Shown here: positions 34,818-47,656 of the stretch, in pieces | Layout of the letters: each line of letters begins with the position of its first letter | Numbering within the stretch: the stretch's first letter is position 1 | Assembly (NCBI GenBank): GCA_002189035.1 | Contig: CM007989.1 | Location: forward strand, 1,426,001 to 1,490,000 | Length of the DNA: 64,000 bases | Reading direction: 5' to 3' | From: Utricularia gibba | Lineage: Eukaryota; Streptophyta; Magnoliopsida; Lamiales; Lentibulariaceae | Translations under genes and position numbers: made by a program | The notes under the pieces: model-generated | The model's input: only the letters and a program-made list of their open reading frames with translations | Database searches by the model: none | What the model was told of the DNA's origin: nothing

Positions 34818-35471
34818 TGTGTTTCCAGCGCTGTCACCTCAATGCAGCCTGAAAAATATTGAATTCATAAAAAGAAACCCAAATACAAACACAAATCCTC
34901 TGTTTCACCTAGGCAACGCATCAAACAGATCGTATGCAACCACTCGAATCATGCCATCATAAAAAGAAATTCCACGGGAAAGCAGTTTCTGATGAGCATA
35001 ATGTAAAAGCGTCATCATGACCGTTGTTGGTGGGAATACCGAGCAAACTCCCGAATTCACAGGGATGAAAAAAGAAGAGGAATGGCCTTGATTCATGCAT
35101 GGCCATGAAGGTGGAATTCTTTTTCTTACAATTCCCCCTTTTTTTTTCGCAATCTCCGATGCCGGAAAATTCTCACACGCCTCATTCTTGCATTCCGCAA
35201 ATCATGGGAACACAGCTTCAAGAACTTGATTATACATATGATTCCTTGCACCAAGAAACAATTTTATGTTACAAAAATTATAATAAGCAAAATATGAAAT
35301 ATGATTTTTATTCATTATTTCTTTTGAAAAAAATTATATAAAATAGATGTTATTTAAATTAAAAATTAAAAAATTGAATATGTGAAATATTTTTTTGTCC
35401 ATCGGCCCAATTGAAAAATCTATGAAAAACATCATGGCCCTGGGAGGAGGGGGAACGGAATCAAATCAGAA
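34818..35471. other. Divergent promoter region, villin and SKIP24
   Basis: 654 bp between start codons. Villin's leader may be interrupted by an intron here, since a CT-rich acceptor-like tract precedes its start. A GGCCCAAT element at 35404-35411 lies about 60 bp before the SKIP24 ATG. Confidence 0.55.
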
Positions 35472-36691
35472 ATGGGGAGTCGTTTGCCAGACGAACTCTG
35501 GAGACGAATCATTGAAATCGGCGTCCAGAGCAAGGTATTGAGTTACAGAAGCCTATGTTGCCTGTCGATCGTCAGTCGCCGTCTCCGCCGTCTTGCCGCT
35601 GATGATTCTCTGTGGGCTTCTCTTGTTCTTTCTGATTTCCCGTCTCCCGCCCCGGCCGTACATGAGTCGCGCTTTTCGTCGTCTTCGGAAGAATCCAAGC
35701 ACAAGGGCATGTACAAGCTCAGGTTTGGGTTAAAATTGCCGCGTTAGTTCTGAGTTTATTGTAAGAAAGTTGGTGCCGTTATGCAGCATTGACCGTGAAG
35801 CCTTTGTGCTTGTTTGTTTGTTTGTTTGATTCGATTATTTTGGAAGCAAAACACGATTAATTTTAGTGCTGCAGAAGTGAAATGATGATGCTCTGTGGTA
35901 GGTTTGAGAAAGAAAGAGAACAAAAGCGCTTGGCGCACAGAAGAGCTGTTCTGAGGATTGAGAGTGAAATAGCGGAGCGAATGCGCAAAATTAGGGAATT
36001 GGAGAATCGGGTCTCGGAGGAAAAAGAGAAAATGAATAGTACTGTTTCCGAGCTGATAAATCTTCAAAAGATCAGGTTTATTTCTCTTTGTATTTCTTGT
36101 ACTCTTATGGCATTGAAGGCAGCGGTTGTTGAGCTTAGTTCCACATCACTATGCTTCATGGATCATCCTTACAATTCAATTTTTTTTCGATTGCTAGGCA
36201 AGCTTCGGTTGCTTTGAATGTTTGGCAACCTGAAATTGTTAGGGGTAGACAAAAACTGATGGTCGAGCAAAGCAATGTTCCAGTTGACTTCCGAGCCACT
36301 GCTCTTGAGATGGAGCTGAAGCTGTGCAAGCAACAGATTGCAGGGTTTGATAAGGCCCTTGTATGTGCATGCATTTATCTCTGAAACCAGCTGATATTAT
36401 CCCCTCTTTCAGATGCAAAATTTACTTTTTTGGGTGTTTTGGCAGAGAGCAGAGAAGAGAAGACTCGATGCAGTGCAGGAACAACTGGCTTCAGTTTTAT
36501 ATCATCCCTTGAACTACACTGAGGCCGAGTTCCAAGACTGCAAGATCAAAACTAAAAAGTCAAAAGATGCACCTCAGTTAGAGGTTTCCTGTTTTCCCCA
36601 ACCCGAAATTTACAGTCCCATACATCAATTCTGCATATTGATGTCATTATTTTCCCCTCAGGGCCAGGAGGGGGATGTGAAGTGTACTTGA
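35472..36691 (+). CDS. SKIP24: F-box protein SKIP24-like
   Basis: Five exons (35472-35722, 35902-36075, 36198-36360, 36446-36583, 36662-36691) give 251 aa. An N-terminal F-box (LPDELWRRIIEIGVQSKVLS, then SIVSRRLRRLAADDSLW) is followed by long charged coiled-coil helices (EKEREQKRLAHRRAVLRIES and RIRELENRVSEEK-like heptads). The C-terminal part (QASVALNVWQPEIVRGRQKL; CKQQIAGFDKAL; LDAVQEQLASVLYHPL) matches SKIP24, an SKP1-interacting F-box protein. It should act as the substrate receptor of an SCF ubiquitin ligase; the substrate is unknown. All introns are GT-AG, and the last exon codes for only nine residues. Confidence 0.9.
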
Positions 36692-37861
36692 CTCCGAAAA
36701 TCATGGCAACCAGTGCTCAAGGAAAGATAGAAACTCTTCCCCATCCTAAGCCTGCAATGGTCTAGATAAAGGGAAAACACTTTGTGTGTAACAAGGAGCA
36801 AGCTCTATATCAGCATTGCGGAATTATCACCATCTGGAGCAATTCAAATGAGTGACTGAACAATGTCGCAGATGCTGTTTGAATCAAATGGTATTCCATA
36901 CGGGGAGATGGCGGCCTCTCCATTTCTATGAGGCTGGTGGGCTTCTTGATACTGCTGGCTTCATGTGTAGTGTAAGTGATCATTGTCTTAAAATGCCAGA
37001 TTTAGGGGTTTGATCCAGTTCAATTGTACGATTCAATAATTTTTATAATTTTTTTTAAGAAATGTGAATTTTTGAAATATTAAATTTAAATAATTATTTA
37101 CATTATTTATGAACATATATTATAATGTTTGAATTTGATTTAATGTATTAAAAAAGAAGCAAGCTACAATTATTAGTAAATCATAGAATGGATTCAATTC
37201 GATTTTAAAAAATTAATAAGCTGCTTCATGCATCTTTTTTTTCAATTCGAAATCCTAGATTTGAATTCACCTCAGTAATTGACATTTTGAGAAGAAAATA
37301 TTGTAAATTTAAAAATAATATTAACAAAATGTTCAATTAATAGATTCAAATTCAAACATCGAGAATTTCAACCCTTAAATTCAGGTCCAGCTGGTAAAAA
37401 GCCCATTTTCGCGGCGTACCAACCTAGGCCCAACCCAATGTGAGACTGGGACCACCACATGACATAAAAGTGGGGCCCCCGGAATTCAAAAAAAAAGTTA
37501 CACAGACAACCAATATTGAAGAATATAATCATTTTTTTAACAATGAGGAGGCGTAATGATAAACAAGTAGGGCTAATAATAGCTAATAATGCACCAAAAA
37601 TAATAATCCCACATGCAAAGCTTTCATATTTAAGTCAACAAGTCTTTAAGAATCCCATGTGATCCCTCCTCCCAAAGTTTAAAAAAATTCATTTATTTTT
37701 ATTGAATTAAAGAGGGGCACTGCTTTTAATTTAATATCCCAATAATTTAAATTTCATTTAATTTATCAGAGTATATAATGGTGGGAAGAGTGAGATGATC
37801 ACATCATTTGTTTGGATGTGAGCGCACCTTTGTGTGGTGGAGGAGGAGGAGAAGAAGAAGA
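36692..37861. other. Intergenic, SKIP24 3' flank and MYB promoter
   Basis: AT-rich DNA. A TATA box at 37772 precedes the MYB gene, and a GGA/GAA-rich purine tract (37837-37861) lies in its leader. Confidence 0.6.
37772..37778 (+). promoter_or_regulatory. TATA box of the subgroup-1 MYB gene
   Basis: TATATAA lies 90 bp upstream of the ATG at 37862. Confidence 0.65.
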
Positions 37862-38899
37862 ATGGGTAGGCCTCCATGCTGTGAGAAGGAGGGGATCAAG
37901 AAGGGGCCGTGGACGCCTGAAGAAGACATCGTTCTCGTTTCTTATATACAAGAGCACGGCCCCGGGAACTGGCGAGCCGTCCCGACCAACACCGGTGACC
38001 TCCATCGTCTCCGGCCGATGAATCGGCTTGTTTGTGAGTAGGGTTTTGTTTTGAGACTTGGTCTTGTGTGTTTTGTTGCAGGATTGTTGAGGTGTAGCAA
38101 GAGTTGTAGATTGAGGTGGACTAATTACTTGAGACCAGGGATCAAAAGAGGAAACTTTACTCCTCATGAGGAGAGAATGATCATTCATCTTCAAGCTTTA
38201 CTTGGAAACAAGTGAGCTTTATTGCCTTTTCCTGCTCCAAGTTGTGGGTTTTTTGGATGTATATGAATGCTGCTCTGTGTCCTCATCAGGTGGGCTGCAA
38301 TCGCTACATACTTGCCACAGAGAACAGACAACGACATCAAGAACTACTGGAACACTCACTTGAAGAAGAAGCTCAAGAAGCAGCAGCAGCAGCAGCAGTC
38401 GGATCAAGAAATGGGTACCGCCAGTGACTCCGCTACCTCGAAACAGTTCATGACTAAACCCCATTCCGACGGCGACACCGGTAAGATTGCCGATGACAGC
38501 AAGCCCAATCCGGCAATCTACGCCTCCAGTGCTGAGAACATATCAAGGCTGCTGGAGGGCTGGATGAGATCATCTTCCCCCAGCCAAGCTAATCTAAGCC
38601 CAATTTCCAACCCCAGCGATGACAATCGCACCAAGATTTACGGAGACTCGAGGTGCATCCCCGACGGCCCCGTCTCCCTCCAAGGCAATGGAGCCACAAC
38701 TAGCATGAGTTACGAGATGCAGGATAAGGTCTGCGAAGGAGGCCGGCTGATCGACCGGGGACCGCTCCCGATCGGAGTCGAGAACAAGGCCAGGATGGAT
38801 CACAACAGCCATCCGCCATTGACGTTTCTCGAGAAGTGGCTGCTTGATGAAAGTTCAGGGCATGGTGAAGGTCTAATGGAGCTTCCATCCATCTTCTGA
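37862..38899 (+). CDS. R2R3-MYB factor, subgroup 1 (MYB30/60/94/96-like)
   Basis: Three exons (37862-37994, 38082-38211, 38290-38899) at the canonical MYB splice positions give 290 aa. The N-terminus [20 protein letters not shown], the R2/R3 text [33 protein letters not shown] and [17 protein letters not shown] mark subgroup 1. A six-glutamine run encoded by CAG repeats (38381-38398) follows R3. The downstream motif [19 protein letters not shown] and the C-terminal [11 protein letters not shown] are also subgroup-1 signatures. Arabidopsis members control stomatal aperture (MYB60), cuticular wax (MYB94/96) and hypersensitive death (MYB30). The short C-terminus and EKWL motif lean to the MYB60/94 side, but this is a judgement from memory. 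Confidence 0.92.
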
Positions 38900-41800
38900 T
38901 TTGATCCTTTTTTTCCCACAAGTACAAAAATGTCCCTTCACTTCCAAGTGAACATTCAGTTGATTTCTTTGATGAATTCTATTTTTTTTTGTTTTGTTTT
39001 TAACCATATTAGGGTTTTCTAGCTACTATTTTTACCTTGTTTCATTTACCCTACTTTTTGCTCACTTTTGACACGTCATAACACCAAAGCAACCAAAAGA
39101 ATCTACCCTAAAAAGCACCGGCAGTAACATACGGTGAAAACACCAAATGCTCCACCCATGAAGTTTCTAGCTCGATTTATCACCTTCTACCCTAAACCGC
39201 TTTCTATAAGATAAAAATCCCTCCAAATTTCGTGTTCATTTCCAAATGTTCCAATACTACTATCATTCTACAACATCAGAGACATCCTTGAATCCGAGCT
39301 TATTTCATGAATCTTGTGCGATCGGATCGTGATTCATTTCTTTTCATAACATGTATTTGTGTTTGGAAACTATGTAGAATTACTAACATTTTTTTGTTAG
39401 AATTATACAATTTCTGACCACACACACCATTGGTGATGGAAAGAGCCATTGAAGGGGGATACTTTTGTTTGGAAAATGCAGTATTTTATAATGAGAGTTT
39501 AATAGAAGAAAAAAATGATGAATTTGCATCTAAAATGAATAAAAAAAAGAATCATTTATTGAGGGGGCAATTGAAGATAGGGATGGGGACATCAAATGAG
39601 ACTTAAATAGCCGGAAAGCAAGAACATTAAATTCATGGCCATAGCGAAAGCGATTGGCTTCAAGTTGTTGTAGTAAACTACGTGGTATTACCATAACTCA
39701 CACATCCTCCTTAGAGCCACATGCTTGCTGCCTTCACATGCATATTAGCATCGGACTCACCCTTTTCTCCACCCTCTTCTTCCCTCCCCTCCCATTCCTT
39801 ATAATCTTGATGTAGTGACGATATCCCACATTGATTAGTAACAACGAAAAGTATGTACTTAAATGGAAAAACCTTCTTAATTTACATGAGGTATTTTTGT
39901 CGAAAAATTGAAAATGAAAATAAGAATAAAGAAACCATGAATGATCAGTTTTGTAAATCACTTCTTTTTTTTGAAGATTTGAGTTCATGGCTATCCTTCC
40001 GACCAATGGGATTCCGAATTTCAGCAACGTCACTGTCGAAGGCTAATTCTTTTTAGAAAATGCGACTGGGATTGCAAGTGTGTGAAGGCTGGCAGTGAGA
40101 GCTACTTGTGTTGGAAAAAAAAATACTGGTTTTACGAAGCATAAGGGGATGGCGGGCTGGCATAAGGATGACCTGGATGGCAGAATCCGGGGAGGTCCCC
40201 CGATTCATGTGCCCATTTCCTTCATCCTTGAAAGGGAAGAGGTTTCCTTTGATGCTCAATCATTCCTTCATGCATACTATGATGATTTATTGGGTCTAAT
40301 TCTCCTTCTCTTCTCTTTAATCTGGCCACCAAAGTGCAGATAGGATGGGCACAGGATTCAGATTCTCGGCAGGTTTTTTCATGATCGGGATGCCGGAATC
40401 CAATCGGAGAACGGCGGATCGGGTTAGCCCCAGAGCGAGAGAGAGCATGTGACGTGTAGCGATCGGACAACAAGGCGTGAGGGACTTGAATGACCGCCGC
40501 TCACACACAATTGTACTTGTGACAAGGATCGATGTGCATTGGTTTTTTACACGACCCTAGAAACAAACCATAGAAAATCTGACCACATCAGAAATTTGCT
40601 CTTAATTTTTTTGTGTAAAATCTATTTTCACTACCAAAAAATTGGTCTTTACTCTAATGATTTTTCAAATATTAGAAATTATTTGTTCTCTTGATGTTGA
40701 ATTATTCATTATTAGTGATTTATAATTTTTTATATACTTAAATATTTTACTTTTAAATATTAATGTGATATTATAAAGTCATAAATCGATCTTATACCAT
40801 TTCATCTTGAATGTAGATATTAAAACAAATAATCTCATATTAGGAAATGAAATTGAAATAATAAAATACATAAGATCATTTCATTTGTGTTATAACGAGG
40901 ATCCATGACATGTGGGGAACCGAAACAGAAATTCTGAGTCCATAAATGTGAGATTTTTAGGACATGGGATAGATACTCTTGTTATAACATATGGTTGGAT
41001 GAAAAATAATATGATAAAACTTAACTTATTATTCCGTCGCCATCCAACCCTCCGGGTTCTTGAGTTTCAAGGCTCCCTCCCTCTTTAATGGCGGTGCCTG
41101 CAAATCAACCTTAAAATATGTACCGCACCATGTCCGCACCCCATCATGCCATGGGAAAAGGAGGCTGTCCTCCAAATGGAAGGTTTTCCTTTTTCAGGGA
41201 CGAGAGTGCAAATGCAGAGTAATGTAGAGGTCAAACTGCAATTATTTTTCCCTAATGCCAGTCCATGCATTATTGTAGAAGCAACCAACATCGATCGCGG
41301 GTTGGCATTGCCATGTCACATGTGGCGGGCCCCACCCTTGAAAATGTCTCCGACGCAGCAAAGAATTCTTCCATTTCTTAACAAAAGCCTTCCTCAATAT
41401 TCACCAGCGGATCTTACGTGTCCATAAGCGCGACAAAATTAATTTTAAATATTAAAATTTAATGTGAGAGTCAGAAATTTATTATAATTAATTTTAAAAT
41501 CAAATTTTAGTATTTTTAAAAATCTTACTATTAGTAATATTTTTTTTTACTAATAACCGCCCCTGTCAATACTTGAAATTCCAAAAAATACTTCTTTATC
41601 GCATTTGGTTCAATAACCGATCAAATCTGGAGGAAAATATTTGCATTTCATCGAAATCCAATGTTATGAAAAATTTCGATGAAATTTCACTGAAATTTAA
41701 AGCAAGAAAGGGTATTTCACATTCACTTTGGTTTAGGGACCACCCCATGCAAGAAAATAAAATATAATTAATAATAATGATAATAAATGCAATTTGATTA

Positions 41801-43286
41801 GATGCTCTAAACACATCTTAATCCAGACTTAATTCATGGATGCTGCACAAGATTCCCTCCCATCCGAAACTCATATTTCTTGATTAATGATTTTTGCGAA
41901 TCTGACACCTTCGTTAATTTCCAATAAAATTTTTACCAAACTGTTTTGTATGCATTTTTCATGAAGAAGGTCAACGTCTCGTCAAAAATCCATAGTCAAC
42001 GAGGAGATAATCATTTTCTTTTTTTGGTAGCTCTAAATTTTCTGAAAAATTATAATTACAACAGGAGTAATATCGTGCTTACTATCATAATAAATACATT
42101 GGAATGTTTGGTATACTAATTAATTAAAAATATAAAAATCCATTTGATATATATTTTATACTAATATGTAGTTTAAAATGTTATCGTATTTAATAAATCT
42201 CTTTAAGAAACCCATATGAAAAAAGCGTAATTAAAAATGCTTTTTGTTTCTATTAAAAAAATAGAGGGAATTATAGTGGAATATTTTATTAAAGCAATAA
42301 ATTAAAATGATGATGAAGTAGGTAGAGTTTTGATGGAATTTGTACACCGAGCATTAAATCCCATCAATTATAAGCCACAAAATTAGCTTTTGCTCCGCAT
42401 CATGTGGTAATCATTTTTTAAGAGCTTAGAGATGGGATTAGCAGGTAATTAACCGCTAATCAGGAAAACGCAGACAAAAACCGAATCGGATTCCATCGAT
42501 TTTTATGAATTATTTATATTAATTGATAAAAAAAATGTTGTTTAAATTAAAGCATGAGGGCAGTAGGGACAAGATATCAATTTCGAATTTATTTTGCGAA
42601 AGCTACATTTCCAATTCCATCCAACATTTTCTTTTTTATAATTTTATTGCAGTATTTAATTCTGGACTATGTTTGGGAGTGGAGGAGGGGTAGGGGCTGC
42701 TTCCTGCTTTTTGTAATAATGCCCATTATTATTTATTTATATATATAAAGAACCCCCCTTTCTCTCTCTCTATAGATACACATGTTTGTATATATTATAA
42801 ATATTAATTAAAGTGAGGGTAATAATTAGGATGAAAGGGATGTTACGTGATGATCGAAACTGTGGATTCTCCGCAAATAATTTTTACTGTAAGGTGGCGT
42901 AAGGTGGTAGTGGATGGCCACACTACGTGTTCCTTGACGGACCCTGGGGTCTACATCCCTAGGGTTGATTATTCCTTTCCTGAAAAAAGAAAAAAATTAT
43001 ATTAAATTGGGCCTTAGGACGATAGCCCAAGAAGGTTGTACCTGTTGGGCCAAGGCCCTCAACCCAAATGTTAGATCTAAAAACACAATTCAAATGCTGC
43101 TTCCGCACCAGTTTTTTTTAATATAAAAGATATTCCTTCCCTCTATTCTCTGCACTGCGTCCATTTAAAGGCTGGGCATTGGCCGTCGTCTCTGTTCCTC
43201 GGAATCATCGAGCCCCAAAGACGCAATCTTTAGGGAAAATAGTTAGAGCCCCTTCTGTCAGACGATTTTGGGCGTGGTGATCATCG
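38900..43286. other. Long intergenic stretch
   Basis: The 4.4-kb AT-rich stretch is the longest gene-free interval in the window. Open frames near 40.1-40.5 kb and 41.1-41.4 kb overlap on both strands and carry no domain or splice pattern. A CT-rich microsatellite lies near 42760-42771. No transposon ends, LTRs or known microRNA sequences were recognised. Confidence 0.5.
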
Positions 43287-43990
43287 ATGGAGTTTGCTTT
43301 GCGAATCAGTAGTCTTCCAGGGCCCAAGATTTCGCACTCTTATTTGCAGGGGAATGGCAAGCTTCTTCCTAGGTCCGTCTTTGGTTCTGGTTCTGGCGCA
43401 GCTATCCGGGTTTGTTCTTTTGATTCTTGTCTTTATTTAAACAGCTTTATGCTTTTAAATGGGTTGTCGACTTGTAACTTCAGCAAATCTGGCTGTTGAG
43501 TTTATTGAGAATTTGAGAGGCCTAGTAATGCGATGTCACTTCTCTGGGCAATTGTAAATGGCTATAGGATGTTGCATTATACTGCAGGTTCAAGGCGTGA
43601 CTTGTGATAATGGTGGCCTTCAGAAACGTAGAAGCAGTGTCGAATCACCACTATTTCGCTATGATACGCCGATTCCGGAGGAAATAATCGAGAAGCCAGT
43701 TGGGTTATTGCTGCCTGAAAAAAATGTTGAAAAAGATTTCCGTTGCCCAAGTTGCCAAGCTAAGGGGGCAGTTCTTTGTGCCACATGTTCTGGATCAGGC
43801 CTGTACATAGACTCTATAATGGAGAGTCAAGGGATCATTGTGAAAGTTAGATGTTTAGGTAACTTCATGTACATTCCCATGACCGAGGTCATTACAGATG
43901 CTTTTATCATCTCAAATTTGTTTGTTATGCAGGTTGTGGGGGACTGGAAATATAATGTGTTCTGAATGTGGAGGCCGTGGTCATATCTGA
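43287..43990 (+). CDS. Plastid DnaJ-type zinc-finger protein (frame break in last exon)
   Basis: Three exons (43287-43409, 43588-43858, 43933-43990) would give 150 aa. The first 40 residues are Ser/Arg-rich and lack acids, as in a plastid transit peptide. The mature part has DnaJ-like CxxCxGxG zinc-binding repeats: CPSCQAKG, CATCSGSG, then CGGTG and CSECGGRG in the last exon. Such J-less zinc-finger proteins (BSD2, LQY1 and relatives) assist plastid protein assembly or redox folding. In exon 3 the run GGGGG at 43938-43942 is one base short of the length needed to read CGGTGNIMCSECGGRGHI. As written, the frame ends after a few residues and loses the last zinc-binding motif. The exact subfamily is uncertain. 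Confidence 0.8.
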
Positions 43991-44271
43991 CCCGGGATAC
44001 AAGATTTTTCCTGCTGGCCATTCCGTAGGAAAATGCTTGGTATTTTCAATCTTTTCCTGTTATTGTAAGGCCATGATCCTCATTTGTACATCAACAAATT
44101 CAAGTCAATGGGTAGTCTGTTTATGTAATGATACAAATGCTTCTTCTTTGTGATTTTCTTGATGCGGAAGACAGAAGTATCTTTCTGCTTCAGTGGTTCG
44201 CTTCTGTGCTCTGTACATGCCATAGGAAACCAGAATGTGTTTTGGATCCTTCTTTGAATTTCTTGTGAATG

Positions 44272-45849
44272 CTATGCGCGTGATAGTCGTTGTAACTTAG
44301 CCATGTAATCCGGTATGGTGTTGTCAAACTGCTGGCTTCTTGGATTCTCTGCGTATGTTACATAATATGCTGTAACACTTGCTTGTATCCATGCCATTGC
44401 TACCCTAACCTGCAAGTATCGAGAAACTCAACAAAGATTATGCTTCCTTCATGTATATGATACAGGCGTATTGGATTGAGATTTGAGTCCATACCGTGAA
44501 GTATCCAGTCACGAATGCATATATGGTTGCCTCTGCTGCATATCTCTTGTGCATGAACAGTGCCCAAATTCCGGCCACCAGTGCGCATGCAGATCCCCTA
44601 AAATGCCGGAAAAGAAGCAGAAAACTCCAGTCAGGTCAGAATCAATCAGCTTTTCTATCCCAACTCTTCTGAAAATTTCCCATGTATCACATGTTGCTTG
44701 CACAATCCCTTTGTTATACACTCCCAAGTGTACAAACCCCCATACGTTCCCATACTCTATGGTTCTCAATGCAACTCCTGCACAGCAGTTTGCACATGAG
44801 AACATGAACTCATCCGTATCCCCTGAAATCAAACTCACACCCCGAGCAAAACCCCGTATCACATCGAGAACAGGAATGATAGCTGAGCTGATGCATATAC
44901 TCCAGAATGAATGTTTTGCTGAAGCCCGTAGCACAACCTTGAAATCTGGTTGCCCGCCACTTGCAAAGTGGATGTGTTTAATGTGAGAAACTATCACTTG
45001 TATCATGTTTCTGACTATCTGCATGGTCCATGTGAAGCTAACCATGATCAGGAAGATGAATGCATCATGGAGCTTTGTTCCGGTGGCTGTGGCTCCTCCG
45101 ATGGCTATCATCACAGCAAATATATAAAGTGCAGTAGCAACTAGTACTATGAACACCATTGCTGTGAGTTTTGGTGGGCGGTGTGCTACCGAAACTGCTA
45201 GAATCTTTCCAGCATGCTCAAATCTGGGGATACCCAACAGGCATACAGGGCTTGTAAAACTGAAGACACCATGGCAACAGCTGCAACTGCTAAGCCCACC
45301 GGAGTCTCTACGGCGATAAGCAGAACCCCGTATGCAAGGGTAAGAAGAGGACTTAACCAGAAAGTAGTTCGAAGAGTTCTGGAGGGATATCTGCCTGTAA
45401 ATGCTTGCCATAGGAATCCAAGGATCCCTGCGCAAGCAGTTGATGAGGAAATCCGCAGGCTCCACTTCTTCGGATCGAACTTACGCCTCCGATATGCCGG
45501 TAGCGTATCATGGAATGTGAGAACAACCGCCAGGACCATGATGAGGAGAATGTTTCCCCAGAAGAGCACCTGGCAAAACTTGTTTCCAGCCTTCCGTTCC
45601 CGCCCCATTTTCACCGGCAAGACATCCACAGTTTCCTGTATACCAACTGAAGTCAAAAGAAGCATGCCTAGTTGTTGATCAGTGATTGAGAAAACAACAT
45701 GATCAGTGCGGCATCTATTTCGCTAGCTAGCTATTCCCAGAGAAACACCGATGAACAAGGGGATGACTACAAAAATGCATTATAAGAAGAAGAAGAAGAG
45801 AAACCTCCTTCGCAGAAGGAAGAGACCGGCTTGAAGCTTGAGACGCCAT
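44272..45849 (-). CDS. Choline transporter-like (CTL/PNS1, SLC44) membrane protein, two frame breaks
   Basis: Three exons (45849-45805, 45635-44495, 44409-44272) would give 441 aa. The short first exon encodes MASQASSRSLPSAKE and joins a hydrophobic body with about ten membrane segments. The conserved CTL block is split by two breaks: TLAYGVLLIAVETPVG...LYACWV, then PRFEHAGKILAVS; and further on VDSD-like text KLIDSDLTGVFCFFSGI, then SACALVAGIWALF. The C-terminal signature ASVTAYYVTYAENPRSQQFD is intact. Breaks lie at 45226-45229 and 44595-44598, each a run of four where five restores the frame. The family moves choline or related organic cations, or shapes membrane lipid traffic in plants; substrate evidence is limited. 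Confidence 0.86.
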
Positions 45850-47656
45850 TTTTCAACCCAGGAATCTCCTCAGGTGCTCCGCACTTCTGTGACCCTGTTC
45901 CTTGTACGCTGCTAAAAGGACAGCATATGGGGGAAAGGGAGTGGAATTTACCCAGAAACACCTGCCTTTCAGAGTCAAACACACCGCTGTGAGTGTAAGC
46001 ACATACAGGCGGACTGGAGGGGGATGATCGATCATTCATACATTCATTCACCTGCTTCCATTGACCAGGTCCTTCCCCTCCCATTTAAAGCTTCCATACG
46101 AAGTGAATGATGAAGATGCACAAAAGGTAAAGAAAGTCAGCAGCAGTGACGTGAACAAGAGGGTTGCTCCCCTTTATCCTTTATCCCCCTTTCATGATTC
46201 TTGTGATTCTGTTGAACTAAAACTCCCTCATCATCCCTACCTCTTCTTTTCCCTACCATTTATTTCACAACTGTTTTCACCCTCTTCTACAAGCAACAGT
46301 TGCTTTTTTTCCCCACCATATTTTCCATTGCAAGATAATTATTATTTTAGAAACTAAAACAAATTTCCAAAAAAAAAAAAAGTCCACACGCAATGGGCAG
46401 GAGTCGTTCGGTATTCTTATCCACTGGTCCGGAATCCTATTTGCACGACAGCAACTGTACTTGCAGATAGGTTCTGTTTAAAACAAAAGGAAAAAAACCT
46501 TCTTTTTTTAATAACTATTATTAGTGCCCTTTGCATAAATATCCTAACCACAAATAATATTTAAAAAATTAATTATGATAAAATATGGAGTTAAGTTTAA
46601 ACTCTCTTAAAATAAAATCAAGAGTGATTTATCTACGATTTAATTTTTTAACTAATTATTTTATTTTCTTATAAAGAAAATATCAAAACAATATTTTTTA
46701 AAAAAATAAGCGGTTCGATCATGATTTAAATCACGATTGAATTATTCAAATCACGAATTAATTATGAGTTATTCATGGTTTTTTTGGTTATTTAAAATAA
46801 TGATTATAATCCATTAAAAATTGGGTTGTTTTATTCGTGTGACGCAAGTATCCAATCTACTGGCGAAAGAGATATGACGGTTGATCCAGACAACGGTCTC
46901 GTAACAACTGTTATTTATTTATGGGAAATATTTAAATAATATAATATTTTATTTGCAAGATTAGATTTTCTTAAAGATTGCATGATGTATCGAATCTTTA
47001 AAACAGAGATTAAACAAAAAAATCATGATTAATTAATTAATATTATGATTTTTAGTCACAATAAAATGATTTAATTAGTCAAAGGACGTTTAATTTTTAA
47101 ATTAAATGATTAAATTGCGGAAGACTATGGCCATGGTATTATGGCATGTGTATTGATAGTTGAGATACACGCGCGATACGAGAGAATGCATGATTTTTAA
47201 CAGCAGGATCTTGGGGTTTGAATGGGAATAAATAGGAGTTGAGGGGTGGGAAGTGAATTCTGAAACCCCTGCATATCACCCTCGCCACCTTCCTTCGACG
47301 TAGCCATTCATGATTCTCTCTTTCCGGGGCTTCTGAAACCCCGAAGTTGATTCCTTTCAGCTGCGTAACCAATAGCCTGCTGCGCTTCTTCATCGCCTGG
47401 GGAAACGGGGAACGATTTTCACGGTAAGTTCTCTGCATTGGGATTCTGGCTTCGTATCTTCTTGTTTGATCATTGTTTTATAAGCCCTTCGGAACTAATC
47501 TGCATTGGTTTTATCCCTTTTGTTCCTGTTCTTTGTTTCTTACGATAAAGTTTTGATTTTGCGTTCTTGCTTGTGTTCCCTGATGGAAGTTGTTTATTCC
47601 AAGGTATACTTGGGAGAATTGAGATCAAAGTTAGGGTTTTACGGAGGTCATCAGCA
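45850..47656. other. Divergent intergenic region
   Basis: The region includes the 5' side of the CTL gene and, from about 47.1 kb, probable promoter and leader of the PQ-loop gene, with a likely leader intron beginning near 47425 (GGTAAGTT). The middle is very AT-rich. No gene was found. Confidence 0.55.

Noticed and set aside
40095-40508. Overlapping frames on both strands near 40.1-40.5 kb
   Set aside because: Both strands are open by chance in a GC-richer patch; no motif, and no microRNA sequence that I recognise.
45214-45678. 154-residue plus-strand frame antisense to the CTL transporter
   Set aside because: It is a shadow of the conserved minus-strand exon, with no domain.
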